Part shown: positions 34,301 through 49,300 of the stretch, piece after piece | Layout: each line of letters begins with the position of its first letter | Position numbering within the stretch: position 1 is the stretch's first letter | Assembly: GCA_012934845.2 (NCBI GenBank) | Contig: WNNJ02000496.1 | Location: 1 to 64,000 of the forward strand | Length of the DNA: 64,000 nucleotides | Direction of reading: 5' to 3' | DNA from: Pomphorhynchus laevis | Taxonomy: Eukaryota > Acanthocephala > Palaeacanthocephala > Echinorhynchida > Pomphorhynchidae | The notes under the pieces: generated by a model | What the model was told of the DNA's origin: nothing | The model's database searches: none | Seen by the model: the letters and a program-made list of their open reading frames with translations, nothing else | Made by a program: the position numbers and the translations under genes

Positions 34301-37300
34301 AAAATCTTCAAGAACGGCCAGCAGATATTCTGATCTACGAAGATCCTTCAGATGCTATAGACTTCGCGGTAACACATCCACTACAGAAATCTTTTCTTCA
34401 CCAGTCAGCTTATGTGCCTGGTTACGCAGCTGCGCAGTACGCATCATCGGTCAAAGATAGAAAGTACCGTGCTAAAATGATTGAGGCGGGATATAACTTC
34501 ATACCTGCAGTCTTGGAGTGTTACGGCGGCTGGAATATGGAAGGGGAGAAAATCATCAGACGAATCGCCAAATACCTAGCAATTCGATCATCTATACCAT
34601 GCAGCATCGCATCTGCACGGCTCTTTCAACGAATATCAATAGCACTCATGAGAGGAAATTCAAAAGCTATATTATCTAGCATTGATATGTTAAACCGACC
34701 GTATTACGAGATTGCTAACCCCATAATGGAGAATCCCACACAAAGAATGAACCCCTTCCAGGCATTTGATCTGGCAGTTGACTCTCTTCCATCGTCAATT
34801 GATCAGTCCGATCCTGGATACATTGAATTTAACAATACAAATGAAGTAACTGTCACGCTAGCTAATATACCAGGATCCAGTGTCGACACGTCAGTTTTTA
34901 CAGGAACACATAAATTGTGTTCCTACAGAGATTGTGTACTTATAGAAGAAAACGGAAAATTCACACTAAAAGTATTGAGCTCCGCAATCACAGTAAAGCC
35001 CCAAAGTCTTTCACGCAAAATTAAGCCACATTTTGACACCTTTCTGCAACAATGTGACAATTCATCAAATAATAACGACGCTGATGATCCTGAATCTTTA
35101 CCTATAAACTCACAACCAGAAACCGAAATTAGTAAATAGACCGTAGGTTATATGACACGTGACGTACATACATTATCTGATTCTGAATTAACTGACAGTT
35201 TATCGAACGCAAATAGTGATAATCATGAATCGGACGGAAGTTTTAATTATGAAACAGAATTATTAACTGACTTTTGTGAAACAGATCAAATAATCACGCC
35301 CACTATAAAGAAACAGATGATACCGGAAAAAGGCCGGCTAGTTGTCAGTGTATCGGTTGATTCAGATATTCTAGATGATCAGGCGCTATCTGAAAGTAGT
35401 GATAACGAAGAGGAGGAAGTCTAACGCTATTGATTATGGACATTATACGAAGAGGTTAACTATTTCTTTGACATTGTTGTTTACAAAATCTTCTATCGTT
35501 ATATAAATATAAATTGTATAAAAATTTATATAATTATTTATTATTTATCTTTATTTTCAATTATATGGTATGCATGAATGCTCATGCAAATATATAAATT
35601 GTGTTAAATCTCATATAATTATTTCTTATTTTTAAATATAAAATACGTAGACTCAGTTATCTGATATGATTAGTTAAAAAGAACTTTTTTATTGTCCATA
35701 AATATAATTTATGAAATCTAATTTAATCTTATCTAATTTATATGAATTAGATAAGTCATTGGATAAAGCAGAAGCTTTATGGAGTCGAAGTATTTTAAAA
35801 ATTTAACAAGGAGAGATACACATAGTCTATTTTTAAACAACGTTTCGGTTGAACACTGTGATCATTTTCAATTAAGTACAAACTTGAAAAGAGTCAGTTT
35901 TACCGAAACGACGTTTTAAACTTACACGTCGATAATTTTGTAGACGGTATGTAAAATCTTTGGGTACAACACGCCCTCTCCAACCCGAAAATTTTATAAA
36001 TTACGAAGAATTTCATAATTTTTAAAAATTACGGAGAATTTGCCTATGTGGTTAGGCAAAACAACATAGATCAACGACAGATCATTCGTCCCGAATGTTC
36101 GATAGACGCGGATTAAAAACCGCACCAATACACAGATTTTAAATATAATTCTGAATTATCCGTTTCGGAAATTAAACAAATAACATGTAAATTAATGTAA
36201 AAATGTATTACTAAATTATGTAAATTTTATTCAACGTGTTTCAAATTAGCTTGGATTACTCCTCAATCCAATGAGGTTTGTAAGATTTCTTTAAACAGTA
36301 TTTTGAAAATGATCATGTTTTGTGGTGACTTTGAGTATAAATATATCGAAATGTGATCTCGTAATATATTCTTTCACTTAAAAAATGAATATTTACTGTC
36401 TTCCCTTATAATATAACAAGGTAAGGATTTCAGTAACAGAATTTTAGTAACTTCTGGTAATTTCGCATCAAAGATCAAAATAAATGCACAGAACAAATTT
36501 AAAAATTAGATAAAAATTAATTAAACACTTTGTCAAAGTGTTTCTAATTGGCTTGGATTAGTCCTTTACCTTTAAACAGTAAATTGAAAATGATCATGTT
36601 TTGTGGTGACTTTGAGTATACATCGAAATGTATACATTACAAAATAAAATTATTTCTTGTCGTTCTTTATAATATATAAAAGGAAAATGATTTATTGAAT
36701 ATTTCTATTCATCGCTTAATTCATGTTAACTTACCTCTCTTCTGAATGTGCAAATTGATTTGAGATATGTCCATTTTAGCAAGCAAGTATGAATATTTTC
36801 CGAAAGAATCCAACTAAGACTTTCACTTTTAAGTGACAAAATATCTGAAAGATATTGCAACATATCAATGTGATCGTTTGTTAAATCTGACAGAGATTGA
36901 CGAACGTGCAATCTAAAATCTGAAATGGTATAGAAGATTAAATATTTATATTTACTCACGAATACGGAGAAGTAATTAATTGGTCTGCTATTAGCAATTC
37001 TGAAATAAGATGCTGAATCAAATTATAAGTATGAAGGGAAATCGTTGATTCTGAAATAAAATTACTGATGCTTTTACCAGCTGCTAAAAAATGGAATTTT
37101 TACACGAGTTATTGATAGTAGAATAATCGTAACAATAAAATATTTAATAAAATTTACATCCACAAAGAGATAAGAAATTTAAATTTAAATATTTAATAAT
37201 AGTAATATTAATAATAATCAATGTAAACAAAAGCTTTTAAATTGGTGACTTCGAAAGAATTTATAATGATTTTTATCAATTTTCAGAAATGATTCTCGCG

Positions 37301-40300
37301 TTAAAATTATGACATAAATAGAATTGAAATTCTCTTTAAATCGCTAGTGTTTTGTCACGTTGCCTGCGATTTTCCAGTAAAAAAAAACTATTTTTCTAGT
37401 CAAAATGCAGTCAGACTTTCTTTCTGATTTATCGATAATGACGATCTTTGTATTTTCGATTTCTAAAACATATCAGAGATTCTGTGTATTTTCGATTTAT
37501 CGGAGATTCTAGAACTGCATTTCGAGGTAAGTCGCATATTCCATTGACGTAAAGACAAATTATGAACATAACCTTAAAAGAAATGATGCTCAAAATAATC
37601 GGTAACAATAAACACCGAATATGTAATTTTATAAAAAATTATAGAAAAGCGATTTTGAATTGCAAACTAACTGTTTGCAATTAATAATATTAATAATATT
37701 AATATTTAAAATAAATTTATTTAAATTTATTTTTTTTTACTTTTTAAAAAAATTTTAAATCAATTATTTAAGAATTGATTCGATCCATTATTGTACCAGT
37801 GAAATAGTAAAATAATAAATTTTTATTTTAGTTCTCTAGTCAACATCATCTAGTTTGCTTCTAGTGGGATCGTTTTTCGCAATGTTTCTTCCAATGAGTA
37901 AATTCTTAAATTGTTTGAAGTTTATGTATCAGAACGAAGTGATGTGCATTTTAATTAAAATTTCACATTAAAATAACTAAGGAAGGAAGTTATAACTTGT
38001 TCTAACTTCCAAGTTATAACAAGGAAGTTATAGCAAAGAATTTATAGAACAAAGTTCTATAAATTATATAATTATAAACAAATAAACTATAATACGCTAT
38101 AACCAATAAACTATAATAAATATTGATCAGGGCGTTAAAACACCGAGAGGAATAGAAAAATAAAATTATTGTTCACAAAATTTCGACAATTGCATTAGTC
38201 CTTTTAAAGTGTTATGTCTAAAAACAACACCTATGGTTGTGACTAGACATTATCCTCACACATATTGTTCCTAGTCTTAATACAACAGGACGCTACTAAT
38301 CAGCATGGGAAGGTTTCATCAGCTGCTGACCAAGATCTACATGTCACGTCATTTATGTACAAACAAATTTTCGTTTTAAGTTTTATAACATCAAGTTAAT
38401 TAATGGTTTTATCTAAATAAATTTACCTGGATTAAACCTAGATTAATGGCAAACCATTAATTTAGATTTGCTATAAAGCAAGATATATGGAAATTCTATA
38501 AGCTATAAATTATATAAATTCAAGAGGAATTTTGAATTCTTCCTGAATTCTACGTACGTATATCTGTGAGATTTCAATGCTTGTATAATTTTTTCTTTAA
38601 AATGGTTACTGAGATGGCAGAAACATCAAATAATATTATTTCTAATTATATCGTAAGGGTAAGAAGAATTCTGAATTCTTTCTGAATTCTACGTATTGTA
38701 TCTGTGAGATTTCAATGCTTGTATGTTTTTTCTTTAAAACGGTTACTGAGAATAGCGGAAACATCAAATTAAATTATTACTAATTCTATCGTAAGGGTAA
38801 GAAGAATTTTGAATTCCTCCTGAATTCTACGTCTTATATCTGTGAGATTTCAATGCTTGTGTAATTTTTTCTTTAAAATGGTTACTGAGATTGGCAGAAA
38901 CATCAAATAATATTATTACTAATTCTATCGTAAGGGTAAGAAGAATTCTGAATTCTTTCTGAATTCTACGTATTATATATGTGAGATCTAAATGCTTGTA
39001 TAATTTGTTTTCTTTAAAACGGTTACTGAGATTAGCAGAAATATCAAATTAAATTATTACTAATTCTATCGTAAGGGTAAGAGCTATTTTGAGTTCCTCC
39101 TGAATTCTACGTATTATATCTGTGAGATTTAAATGCTTGTATAATTTTTTTCTTTAAAATGGTTACTGAGATTGGCGGAAACATCAAATTAAATTACCAC
39201 TGTTTTTGTAAGGGTAAAATGCTTTTTAAAACTAACATGATATTTAATACTTAATTCTATTAATATAGTTGATTTTATAATCGATAAAATCTTCGTAGCT
39301 CTAAAAACATAAATATTATATAATTTTCAAAACATTTCAATGCTTAAATTTTACCTGAAAATATATTGAGAATAATTGTCCTCGCAGAAGTACGAATCAT
39401 TGAATCAGAGTTGGTAACATACTCTACCGACTTACTGTATAGGGGAAATTCGTGATATTTCTAAATACAATCTAGAAAGTTATTAAAATAAATAAACTTA
39501 AAATATGCTACTTAACGAAACACAGTTATAAGTCATATGTTAAATGACTTATGAGTCATATAACATGGCTCATATTAAATGATGTATATAATATGAATTT
39601 AAATTCGTACAATTTCCTAAAACATAATATTTTCAAATCAAAAATACAAGATGCCACACGATGTATTAAATTAATAACAATATAATTTATTATTTTTTGC
39701 TGGAAAAGCGTATAGGTTTTAACAGATTTTTTACAATTTATTATAATATACAAGTATAAAAATACTCTATGATGGTATATCTATCAACTGTAAAATTACA
39801 TGACAAGATTTTATTTCGTAATATCTTAAATTATAAAAAATTATTTTAAGTAGTTGACACTGATCCATTATTGATAAATAATTATTTGAGCTCGATCAAA
39901 GAAAAGAGGAATTACTTTTGATATTTCGCTAACCTCTGTTAGCATCTTCAAAAAATTACTTTTTTAAGCTTCTAGATAGCTGCAGACCAGTGGCTCCATA
40001 GCACCGTCGAATGATTTTAAATAGTTGATAATGTGATCCATTATTGATAAAGAATTATTGGAGCTGGATCAAAGGAAAGAAGATATCAAAATGATCTCTA
40101 TGGAGAGAGATCACCAAACAGAAGAGAGAAAAACAGGGGACCTATGACTAAACTTTGTAAGACCCCGCAGAAAATAGATATGGGAGGGGAGGATGATATT
40201 ATGTAATATAATATGTAATAATATATAATATTATTACATAATAATATTATATATTATTATGTTATATTAATTTAACATATAATATTATGTTAGTAATATA

Positions 40301-43300
40301 ATATTATATTCATATTATAATATTAATATTATTTATCATCATAATCATGTAATGATGATATTAGAAACATAATGGAAACAGAATGCAATCGCAAAAGTCT
40401 TAATTTTGATAAAATAAATGAACATATATGTACCCATAATCTAGAATTAATTGAAAACAATAAATTAAAGAATGTGCTATCAAAAAGGTTATAAATAAAA
40501 TATTTTTATAAATAATAAAAATATAAATAAAATTTACAGTTCGTTATATAATGACTTAAATGATTACTTTGATAAGTTGATTATTAGTGGAAGCTTAAAT
40601 ACATCAAAGACAAACATTTGGAAAACTTAAATATTAGATAAAATTAGAAAGTTGGAGATTAATCTTTAATCATTTTAATCGAAGATTAAAATGATAAAAG
40701 ATCAAAAAAGAAAAAAGAGAAATTGAAATTTCTCTTTAGTATTTAAAATTCATCAAAGATTTAAGGAAAATATAATCTAAAATGAATTAATGAAAATGCT
40801 ATCAAAAGGGTATAAGATTAAATTTTTTATATCAAAAAATATCAAAAATAACTGTTTCTTTCCTTTGATCCAGCTTCAATAATTATTTATAAAAAGTTAT
40901 AATTGAATTTATATATTAATTTATTTTCGTACAAATACAAACAGTAGATAACATTAGAATAAAATAACAGCCTTCTATAATAGAATAAACTCTATAATAC
41001 AAGTAATATCGGGTATTGGTACAAAATATTAACCTTCAGATTAAAGTTTCATCATTTCATCATCTTATCATCTACCGTCGCACAAATGGTATATTTGAGA
41101 TACCATTCGTATACATTTAATAAGCGAGTGGGTGAGTACCTCAACCAGTCAAATAAAAAGTTAATGCGCCGCGGTTTATAAAATTAAACAAATAATATTT
41201 CATAACATAAAATTTCATTATCAATTGAATCAATCGTTCAACACTTTTTTATTTGTGAACAAATATTGTTGATATTAAGGAATTAAGAACGTAACGTTAA
41301 AGTCCATGAAACTGCATTATTTGTTTTTAATTTATATAATTATTTTTAATTATTTATTTATAGTAATTGTATAGTGTTTTTATTTGAAATTTAAATATGT
41401 AGACTCGGTTAACTGATTCAATAATAAGATCATAATAAAGCGTTATGTAAATCAATTATCAATTTATTAGTGATAGACTAATATATTATCTATTGATAGA
41501 CTAATAGACTTTATCCATTATTTGTAATATTATCAAGTTGTACGGTAATAAATAATTACAGTAATAAAAATTTAATTAAAATAATTTCAATTTTTATAAT
41601 ATCGTATTATTTTATAATACGAAATAAGTCATTTATATTATTTATATTATATTTATAATTTGATTTAATTTATCTAATCGATAATTAGATTTAATTAGCC
41701 TACGTATTTTATACTATATATAATCTAAAAATAAAGATATAAAAAATTATATAAGATTTTATATAAAGATAAATAAATAATTATTTAATAAATAATAAAA
41801 AAATTAATGTACGTTGTATTTGAATAAGGAATAGACGTAATCAGGAGGAAAACATATCTTTTTGTTATCATAGTTACAAAATAATAAATAAAAGAAAATA
41901 GTTTAACTCCTAACGAAATCATAAATAAATCAAAATAGTTTAACTCTTAAGACCAAATAATCAAGTCAGATAACTGAATCTACGTATTTTAAAGATAAAT
42001 AATTATAAATAATAATTATTCATGACTTATGTTTTGACTCGATAGCAGATGAAATATCCAGATGACAATAAGTCAGTAGTTACAAAATCATAAATAAAAG
42101 TTAAAAATTAAAAATATAATTAAAAAAATTATTATTAATATTAAATAATTATTAATAAATTTATATAATGAATTTCTATACTATTCATAAACTATTATTA
42201 CCTTAAAAAAGTTTGATAACTAATAAACATACAAAAATTTACAACTGTTCAAGCAAATTATTAAGAGTTAACTGTGTTACTTCTTACAATCTTATACACA
42301 CAAAAATAATAAACATACAATAACAAACCAAAAGACAACATGCTTAGAGGAAAGCCGGCAACAGAGCAAAAGTGCTGCTCTTACAACGGACAAGCGGTAG
42401 GATGCAAGGGGTGTCGCTGCTTTAAATCCGGAAATGCATGCCGCAATTGCGCGGCCCCTGAATGTTGTAATCGAGTAAGATCACAACGCGCAAGTCAATC
42501 CACAATCAGTCAGCACGGGTCAAATGTAGATCAGCTGACGTTGGGCGAATATGAAGGTGATCGTTTAAAACTAGCAGATCCTTACACCTGTAAACTCGAT
42601 CAGAATTTCAGAGAGATTATTACTTGGTGACCAAACTTATTCACGCTTCCATTTTGCACCGAAAGCAACGAGTTCATCGACTTACTTTGTGCGAAATACG
42701 AGACTGTTGCAAAGAAATTGGATGGTGAGGTATTTGCATTAAAGGAAGCGGCAATAATGTGTCATTGCATTTTACAAAGAATTCCTGCTAGAAATGTATC
42801 AGTTATTCGAAAAACTTTAGAGTGCAGATTAAACATGTGGAAAAATGGCGAACTTGATGACCTCATCTGTGAAGCGCGTGCATTGCAAAGCAAGATAATT
42901 GCTAATTCACGGACCAGACCGGCACAAAAACAGTGGCAAAAAACGATTCATCCGCCTTGTTAAATCAGGCGAAACGAAAGAAGCAATAAATTGTCTGGAT
43001 CAGCAATGCCTAAATCAAAGTCCAGTCTACACACTTCTTGATGAGTTAAATGGACGCACTGTCGGGGATATATTAAACGATCTGCATCCAGGAGCCGCAA
43101 TTTGTGAACGGGATGCGCTACTGCAGGCACCACTGGAGGACTGTGTGTATCATCATCCGGTTGAGTTCTCAGGTATAGACGCAAGAGAGATAGTCGTGGC
43201 TTCTCTGAGGAATCAAGGCAGTGCAGGACCTTCGGGAATTACCGCGCATGATTTCCAGCATATGATCAGCTCTTATAAGTCTCACTCTGCCGCTTTGGCT

Positions 43301-46300
43301 GAGAGTATTGCAATGTTAACTCGACGGATCGCAACGGAGCAGATAGATTTCTTTGTGGTTGAGGCGTTGGTGGCAAATCGTCTCGTTCCGCTAAACAAGA
43401 ACCCTGGAATCCGGCCTATAGGGGTTGGAGAGATATTAAGGCGAGTAATCATCAAAGCATTAATGAAAATTGTAAAACAACCTTTGCAAACCGTGGCGGA
43501 CACTCAACAACTATGCGCCGCCCAAAGATCCGGTTTAGAATACACAATTCATTCTGCAACCAGCGCATTTCAATCAGACGATAACTTCGGAATTTTGACG
43601 GTCGATGCCGTAAATGCTTTTAACAGAGCTAGTCGCCAAGTTGCATTAGGCAACATATCATTTATTTGTCCAGCATTAGCCCAAGTCCTGCGAAATACTT
43701 ATGCTGGCACCACCTTGATGGCAACCGAAGAGGGTATCATTGGTGCTAATGAAGGCTTCACCCAGGGCGACCCGTTGTCCATAGCGGTTTTTGACGCGTT
43801 ATCCATTTCGTACATACGGCGTATACAGGGAAAAATCACACAAACGAAACAGAGATGGGATGCCGACGACAAAAATTTCGTAGGACCTGCCGGAGAATTG
43901 AAGAAAGTATTGGACATAATTGTGGAAATCGGACCTCAATATGGCTATATAGTTAACCCAGAAGAATCCAAGCTGCTTACACATTCCAACAATATTGGCA
44001 AGTCAAAAATGCTCTTTGACCATGAGAAGATCTCAATCACTTGTGAAGGTATCAGGATGCTTGGCACACCTGTAGGTACGTTGGCTTACGTTGAACAGGA
44101 GGTCAGACAAAAGGTACTTGGATGGTCTAACCAAGTAGATAAACTCAGCATGGCAGCGGATAGTGACGCTCACTCCACATATTTTGCATTTACCAGAGCA
44201 TTACAATGTCGTTGGACACACCTAATGAGAACAACGAGATATTATAGCGATTGATTCACCACGCTAGCCGCATCGATCAATGATTTCGATGGTAAAGTTT
44301 ACGACCACAGCTTGACGGAAGAGGATATGTCCATATTTGCTCTCCCTCCCCATATGGGCGGACTTGGAATCAGACATCCTGTTGTTGTTTCACAATATGA
44401 GTATGAATCTTCAAAGCAATTGAGTAGCCCATTCGATACCACAGAATCACTTAATATTCGCGAACAATTGCAATCGGACGCTGCGGGTCAAATAAAGTGA
44501 GCCAACTTCAACCGGCACAAAGTATCTCGCTTGGTACTTGAGATGGACTAACCGAACATAAGTCATCTCCTGGAATATGCTTCACTCAAAGGGGCATCAA
44601 ATTTGCTAACATCCCGTCCACTTGATGATTACGGACTTCATCTTACTACAACGGAGTTTCGCGACGCAATGTCTGTAAGGTACGCTTGGACCCCATCTAA
44701 GATAGCCAAAAAAATGTATATGCAGGGAGGAGTTGAATAATGTTCATGCATTGTCATGTAAAATGGGCGGTTTATTGACGATACGCCATAATGAGATCCG
44801 CGACCTTGTATCAAAAGTACTCACATACGTGTGTTTTGAGGTCGCCACTGAGCCATATCTATCTGGTGTTCCTGATACAATAAGTTTCGACAATGATGCG
44901 ACAACTCGAAGACAGACGCATGTCCTGATATTGTGTGCAGTGGATTATTTGGTGGTAGGATTAAGCGTACGTTTTTTGACGTATGCATTTTCAACGAAGG
45001 AGGTCCATCCTATATATCGCAATCGTCGGCTGCTTATTTCGAGTATCATGAGCAACGAAAGCGAAGCAAGTACGAGGAAAGGATACGTGAGGTTCATCAC
45101 AGTACCTTCTGCCCATTAGTGTTTGCGTCGACCGGTGGTGCAGGCAGAGCAGCAAACGCAACTATACGTGTGTTAGCGACAAAGATCATCTAGAAACACA
45201 GGCCTGAATTTTCCAGCGTAATACCGTGGCTCCGTATGAAGATTGCAATTGCGCTCGCAAGGTCAATATCACAATGCTTCCGAGCACCGCGTTCCAAACT
45301 CAATGTACCGGTACATTCGGTCATAGACATTGAGTTGCAAATCGCAAAATGATCATTCTTTCCCTACTACCCGTAGGGAAACATTTACTTTCCCTACTAC
45401 ACGTAGCCCCCTTGTACCCACTCTTCTCTTTAAATACTTCCCTCCCAGAACTATTCCACCTTCTTCCCGTTTCGTCTGATGAAATTTCTTCGGTTCTGCT
45501 GTCATTACCTAATAAAACCTCTCCTTCTGACCCAATTACCACTCACTTGCTTAAAAATATCTGCTCCTCTATCTCACCCATCCTAACAACATTGTTAAAC
45601 TCGTCCATCCGTAGCCGTACATTTCCTTCCATCTGGAAATGCGCCACTGTTCGTCCTCTAATTAAAAAGCAATCCCTCGACTCCTCACTACCATCTTCGT
45701 ACCGTACAATCTCATTTCTCCCAACCATCTCTAAACTCCTTGAGCGTCTCGTTCTCAAGCAAGTTAATACATATCTCTTTTCCTCTAACTTGTTTCCTCC
45801 CTTCCAAGCCGCTTTTCGCTCTAATCACTCTACTAAAATTGCCTGTCTTAAAGTTTATAATGACTTACACATCTCGCGCGATCATAAATTATGTAGTGTC
45901 ATAGTTTCTCTTGATCTATCGTCTGCTTTTGACATCGTCGATCACTCGATTCTTCTATATCGCCTTCGTCATGATTATGGCTTCTCTTTACCTATTGTAT
46001 CATGGTTTTCTTCATATCTATCAAACCGTACATTTCGCGTCTATTCTAACTCTTCTCTCTCACATCTTTCATCCATCCCGACCAGTGTTTCACAAGGCTC
46101 CGTATAAAGCCCTATGCTTTTCTCTCTTCTTCTCGGAGACTTGTCTTCGATTTCTCATAAATTTAACTTCCATGTTATGCAATATGCAGATGACATTCTC
46201 ATCTATGCTCACGCACCTGCTTATCGTATTCATGATCTTAGTGTTTCTGCTTCCGACTGTCTTGTCTCAATTTCCAATCATCTTTCTGCCCTTCGCCTTT

Positions 46301-49300
46301 CTCTGAATCCTGATAAATCTAAAATTATGTGGATCCTACCTCGAAGCTTCGGCCCTTCCGTATCATTAAATTCTACAATTCTTCCTATCGTTGATAATCT
46401 CGTTTTCCTAGGCTTTCATTTCGACAACCGAATTTCACTTAAACCTTTTGTTAGTGATAAAGTACGCTCATCTACCTTTATACTCTGCAATCTCCGTCAA
46501 GTTCGTAGATTGATCGATTTCCCTTCTTGTATGACTCTCATATCTTCTCTTCTTTTCTCAAGACTTGATTACTGTCTTAGTCTTTTTTTCAACTCACCTA
46601 AATCCACTCTTCTTCCTTTACAACGCATCATCAACGCTGCCGTCCGAGTTCTCCTCCGTCTTCGTCGTTTTGATCATACATCCCACTATCTTGTTTCTCT
46701 TGATTGGCCTACCATTTATTGTCGTGTACAAATTCGTCTTCTTATCATTGCTTTTCGCCTTATATCTTATCATACCCCTTCATTTCTCAACCTTCCTTTT
46801 CTCGACAATTCTCGTACTGTGTATTGTGCTCTGCGTTCCCGTAATTCCCTTCTTTTATATGTTCCAATCTACTCTACCTCTTTTGGCTTCCGCTCCTTCG
46901 TTGTGGCTGCTCCTCTCTTGTGGAATCAACCGCCTATTCATATCCGCCAATCAACATCTATTCCGTGCTTCACACGCCAAATCCAATTCCATTTCAACAA
47001 TTAACTAATTATCTGTGACTTTTGATGTTCTTTTTTGTTTGTTAGAGGTCATGTAAGCGTGCAGTTTGCACGCATTTGCCACGTTAAATAAATTATTGTA
47101 TTATTATTATTTCCTTTTAAACATATTGACCGCTGCCAGTCGCGATTTACTCAATGATCGCCCGTCCGCTGAAAGGATGCCATGCAGCTATGAAGATTCT
47201 ATTAATTTTATGTACAACAAAGTCATTCTTTGGAAACCGAATCTACTATCTTTACCCATTTGCCAAACTAGCAATCGGTTCATAGACTCTTTGGCTTCGA
47301 GGTACTTGGATGTTGGTGAGGGTACTGCAAATGAAGGTATCGCGCTTAAAGAAGTTACACTTATTTGTCAGCTCATACTGCAGCGAATCCCATCCCGAAA
47401 AGCCGCAGTTATTCGGAAAACCCTAGAGAGGCGTACTCAAATGTGGGCAGATGAACAAATCCATGAATTATTTGAACAGGCTTTTGCTCTGCAACAGAAA
47501 GTAGTTCACGGCTTGACGAAGAGTGTTCATATTACAAATCAAAATGAGAGTGGAGTGTTCTCTAGGCTGATGCAGTCTGGAAAGACACATTCCGCTATTC
47601 GGACGTTAGATTCTCAATATGCGTCTCTGCCTCTACTCAAACTGACGATGAGATTGATGGAGTAACTAAATACGATATCTTATTGGACTTACACTCGCTA
47701 GGAAAGCCTATCCATAAAGACTCAATCCTGAATGTTCCTCTACCAGGTTACATGCCTCATCACGCTGTTGTGTTCTCTGCAATCGATGGGCAGATCATAC
47801 TTAAAGCAGCAATGAGGACTCACGGCTGCGCTGGTCCATCTGGAGTGGATGCTGTTGCTTTCAGACGAATGATCAGTTCATGTAGTCCTCATTCACGAAA
47901 ACTAGCAGACGCCATTGCCTCTTTTGCAATTCGGATAGCAAGTAAACGTGTTGACCCATCTATTCTGGATGCTTTTACAGTAAGTCGTCTTGTGGCTCTT
48001 GATAAGAACCCAGGCGTGCGCCCTATTGGCATAGGAGAGATAGTTCGCCGTATTGTGGGAAAGGTAATTATGAGCTTAATAGGAAAGGATCTTCAGGCAG
48101 TGTCTGGGCATGTTCAAATGTGTAGTGGACAGCGCGGTGGAATGGAGTACATCATACACAGAGTTTCCGAGACTATCACGGTCAATGATCAGTATGTGTT
48201 AATTTCCGTGGATGCAAAGAACGCATTCAATACGGCAAATCGGAAGGTTGTACTAGCTAACGTTCCTTTTATTTGTCCTGCTCTTGAGTGTATTCTGCAT
48301 AATACGTATTCAGAGCCGTCAAAGTTAGTGTGTTGTGGCCGTTCTTTGCGATCCCAAGAAGGATTTACACAAGGGGATCCTCTAGCTATGGCTGCTTTTG
48401 CAGTGTCCTCGCTGGCAATTATTCATCGAATTCGCGAGTCGGTTCCGCACGTAAGTCAGTATTGGTATGCGGACGACGCAAATTTTATGGGGTCGTTAGA
48501 GGACGTTGCTCGAGGTTGGGACCTACTCGAATCATTTGGTTATCAGCATGGCTACTTTGTTAACGCCAATAAATCAATTGTGATGATTCATTCTGAACAG
48601 CTAGAAGAAACCGAAAAACGATTTGAAAAATACAACGTTCGTATTGAGACAAGGGGTGTCAAACTGCTAGGATCACCTGTTGGAGACGCCGAATTTGTCA
48701 AGAATATGAGTGGTGAGCTCATATCCAAATGGTCTTGTTTGATCAGGAAACTTGCCAACGCGGCAAAGCATGATGCTAAGTCAGCATATGTCGCCTTTGT
48801 CAAAGCCTGTCAATCAAAGTGGTTACATTTATGCAGGACAACCCAATGTGATCCAGGTTGGTTCTCTGAAATTAGACAGCTAATATTTGGGCAGTTCGCT
48901 TTCGATGTATTTGGGCACACACTGGACGAAACTGAGCAGTTGATTTGTAGTCTCCCTTTGAGTTTCGGAGGTAGGGGGTTTCGAGATCCTTGCGTAGACG
49001 CTCCATACGTGCTGAACGCGTCAAAACGCTTGTGCAGAGCTTTTGACCAGTCGGATAATATTCTCGAAGTAGATAGGCTACAAACCCAAGCTCTGAAAGA
49101 TATTGCTAGCGACAACAGATTACGTTCTGCTTCACTATTGGTTGGTTTACGTGAAGGTGCTTCAATTCAAACAGTCAAGCTTTTACAGTATGCATCGGTC
49201 AAAGGGGCTTCAAGTTGACTTCAAACGAGTCCTCTTAAAGCTTCTGGATTTAACATGACAAAATTCGAATTTCATGATTCGGTTGCTGCAAGGTATAACT

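Larger units (their letters stand above)
32790..35424 (+). mobile_element. RLE-bearing LINE family 2, 5'-truncated
   Basis: A 119-bp tandem duplication (32791-32909 and 32910-33028) opens the element. RT motifs follow in two frames, then a 494-codon ORF carrying the zinc knuckle and PD-(D/E) nuclease, then, in the same frame after one TAG, an acidic tail. Two frameshifts (near 33215 and 33650) and the TAG are the only breaks. This is one of the youngest-looking elements in the window and lies in the 8.2-kb CLEC16A intron, opposite to the gene. Confidence 0.78.
42340..45335 (+). mobile_element. RLE LINE family A, near full-length decayed copy
   Basis: Order: CXC zinc module (42340-42630), N-terminal RT region (42640-42960), RT (42960-44254), connection (44260-44720), zinc knuckle and nuclease (44733-45193), tail to about 45330. 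At least five frameshifts or stops break it. The catalytic YADD is DADD. It lies in the 11.3-kb CLEC16A intron, opposite to the gene, and is followed immediately by an L2 element. Confidence 0.8.

Noticed and set aside
37050-37083. 15-nt micro-intron (GTAATTTTATTTCAG) in CLEC16A exon 6
   Set aside because: It arose from misjudging the phase of exon 5. With one carried base from exon 5 the exon reads straight through.
38515-39220. CRISPR array
   Set aside because: The units are contiguous 139-bp tandem repeats without unique spacers, in an animal intron.
45321-45758. minus-strand ORFs opposite the L2 element
   Set aside because: They are antisense shadows of the L2 RT frame.
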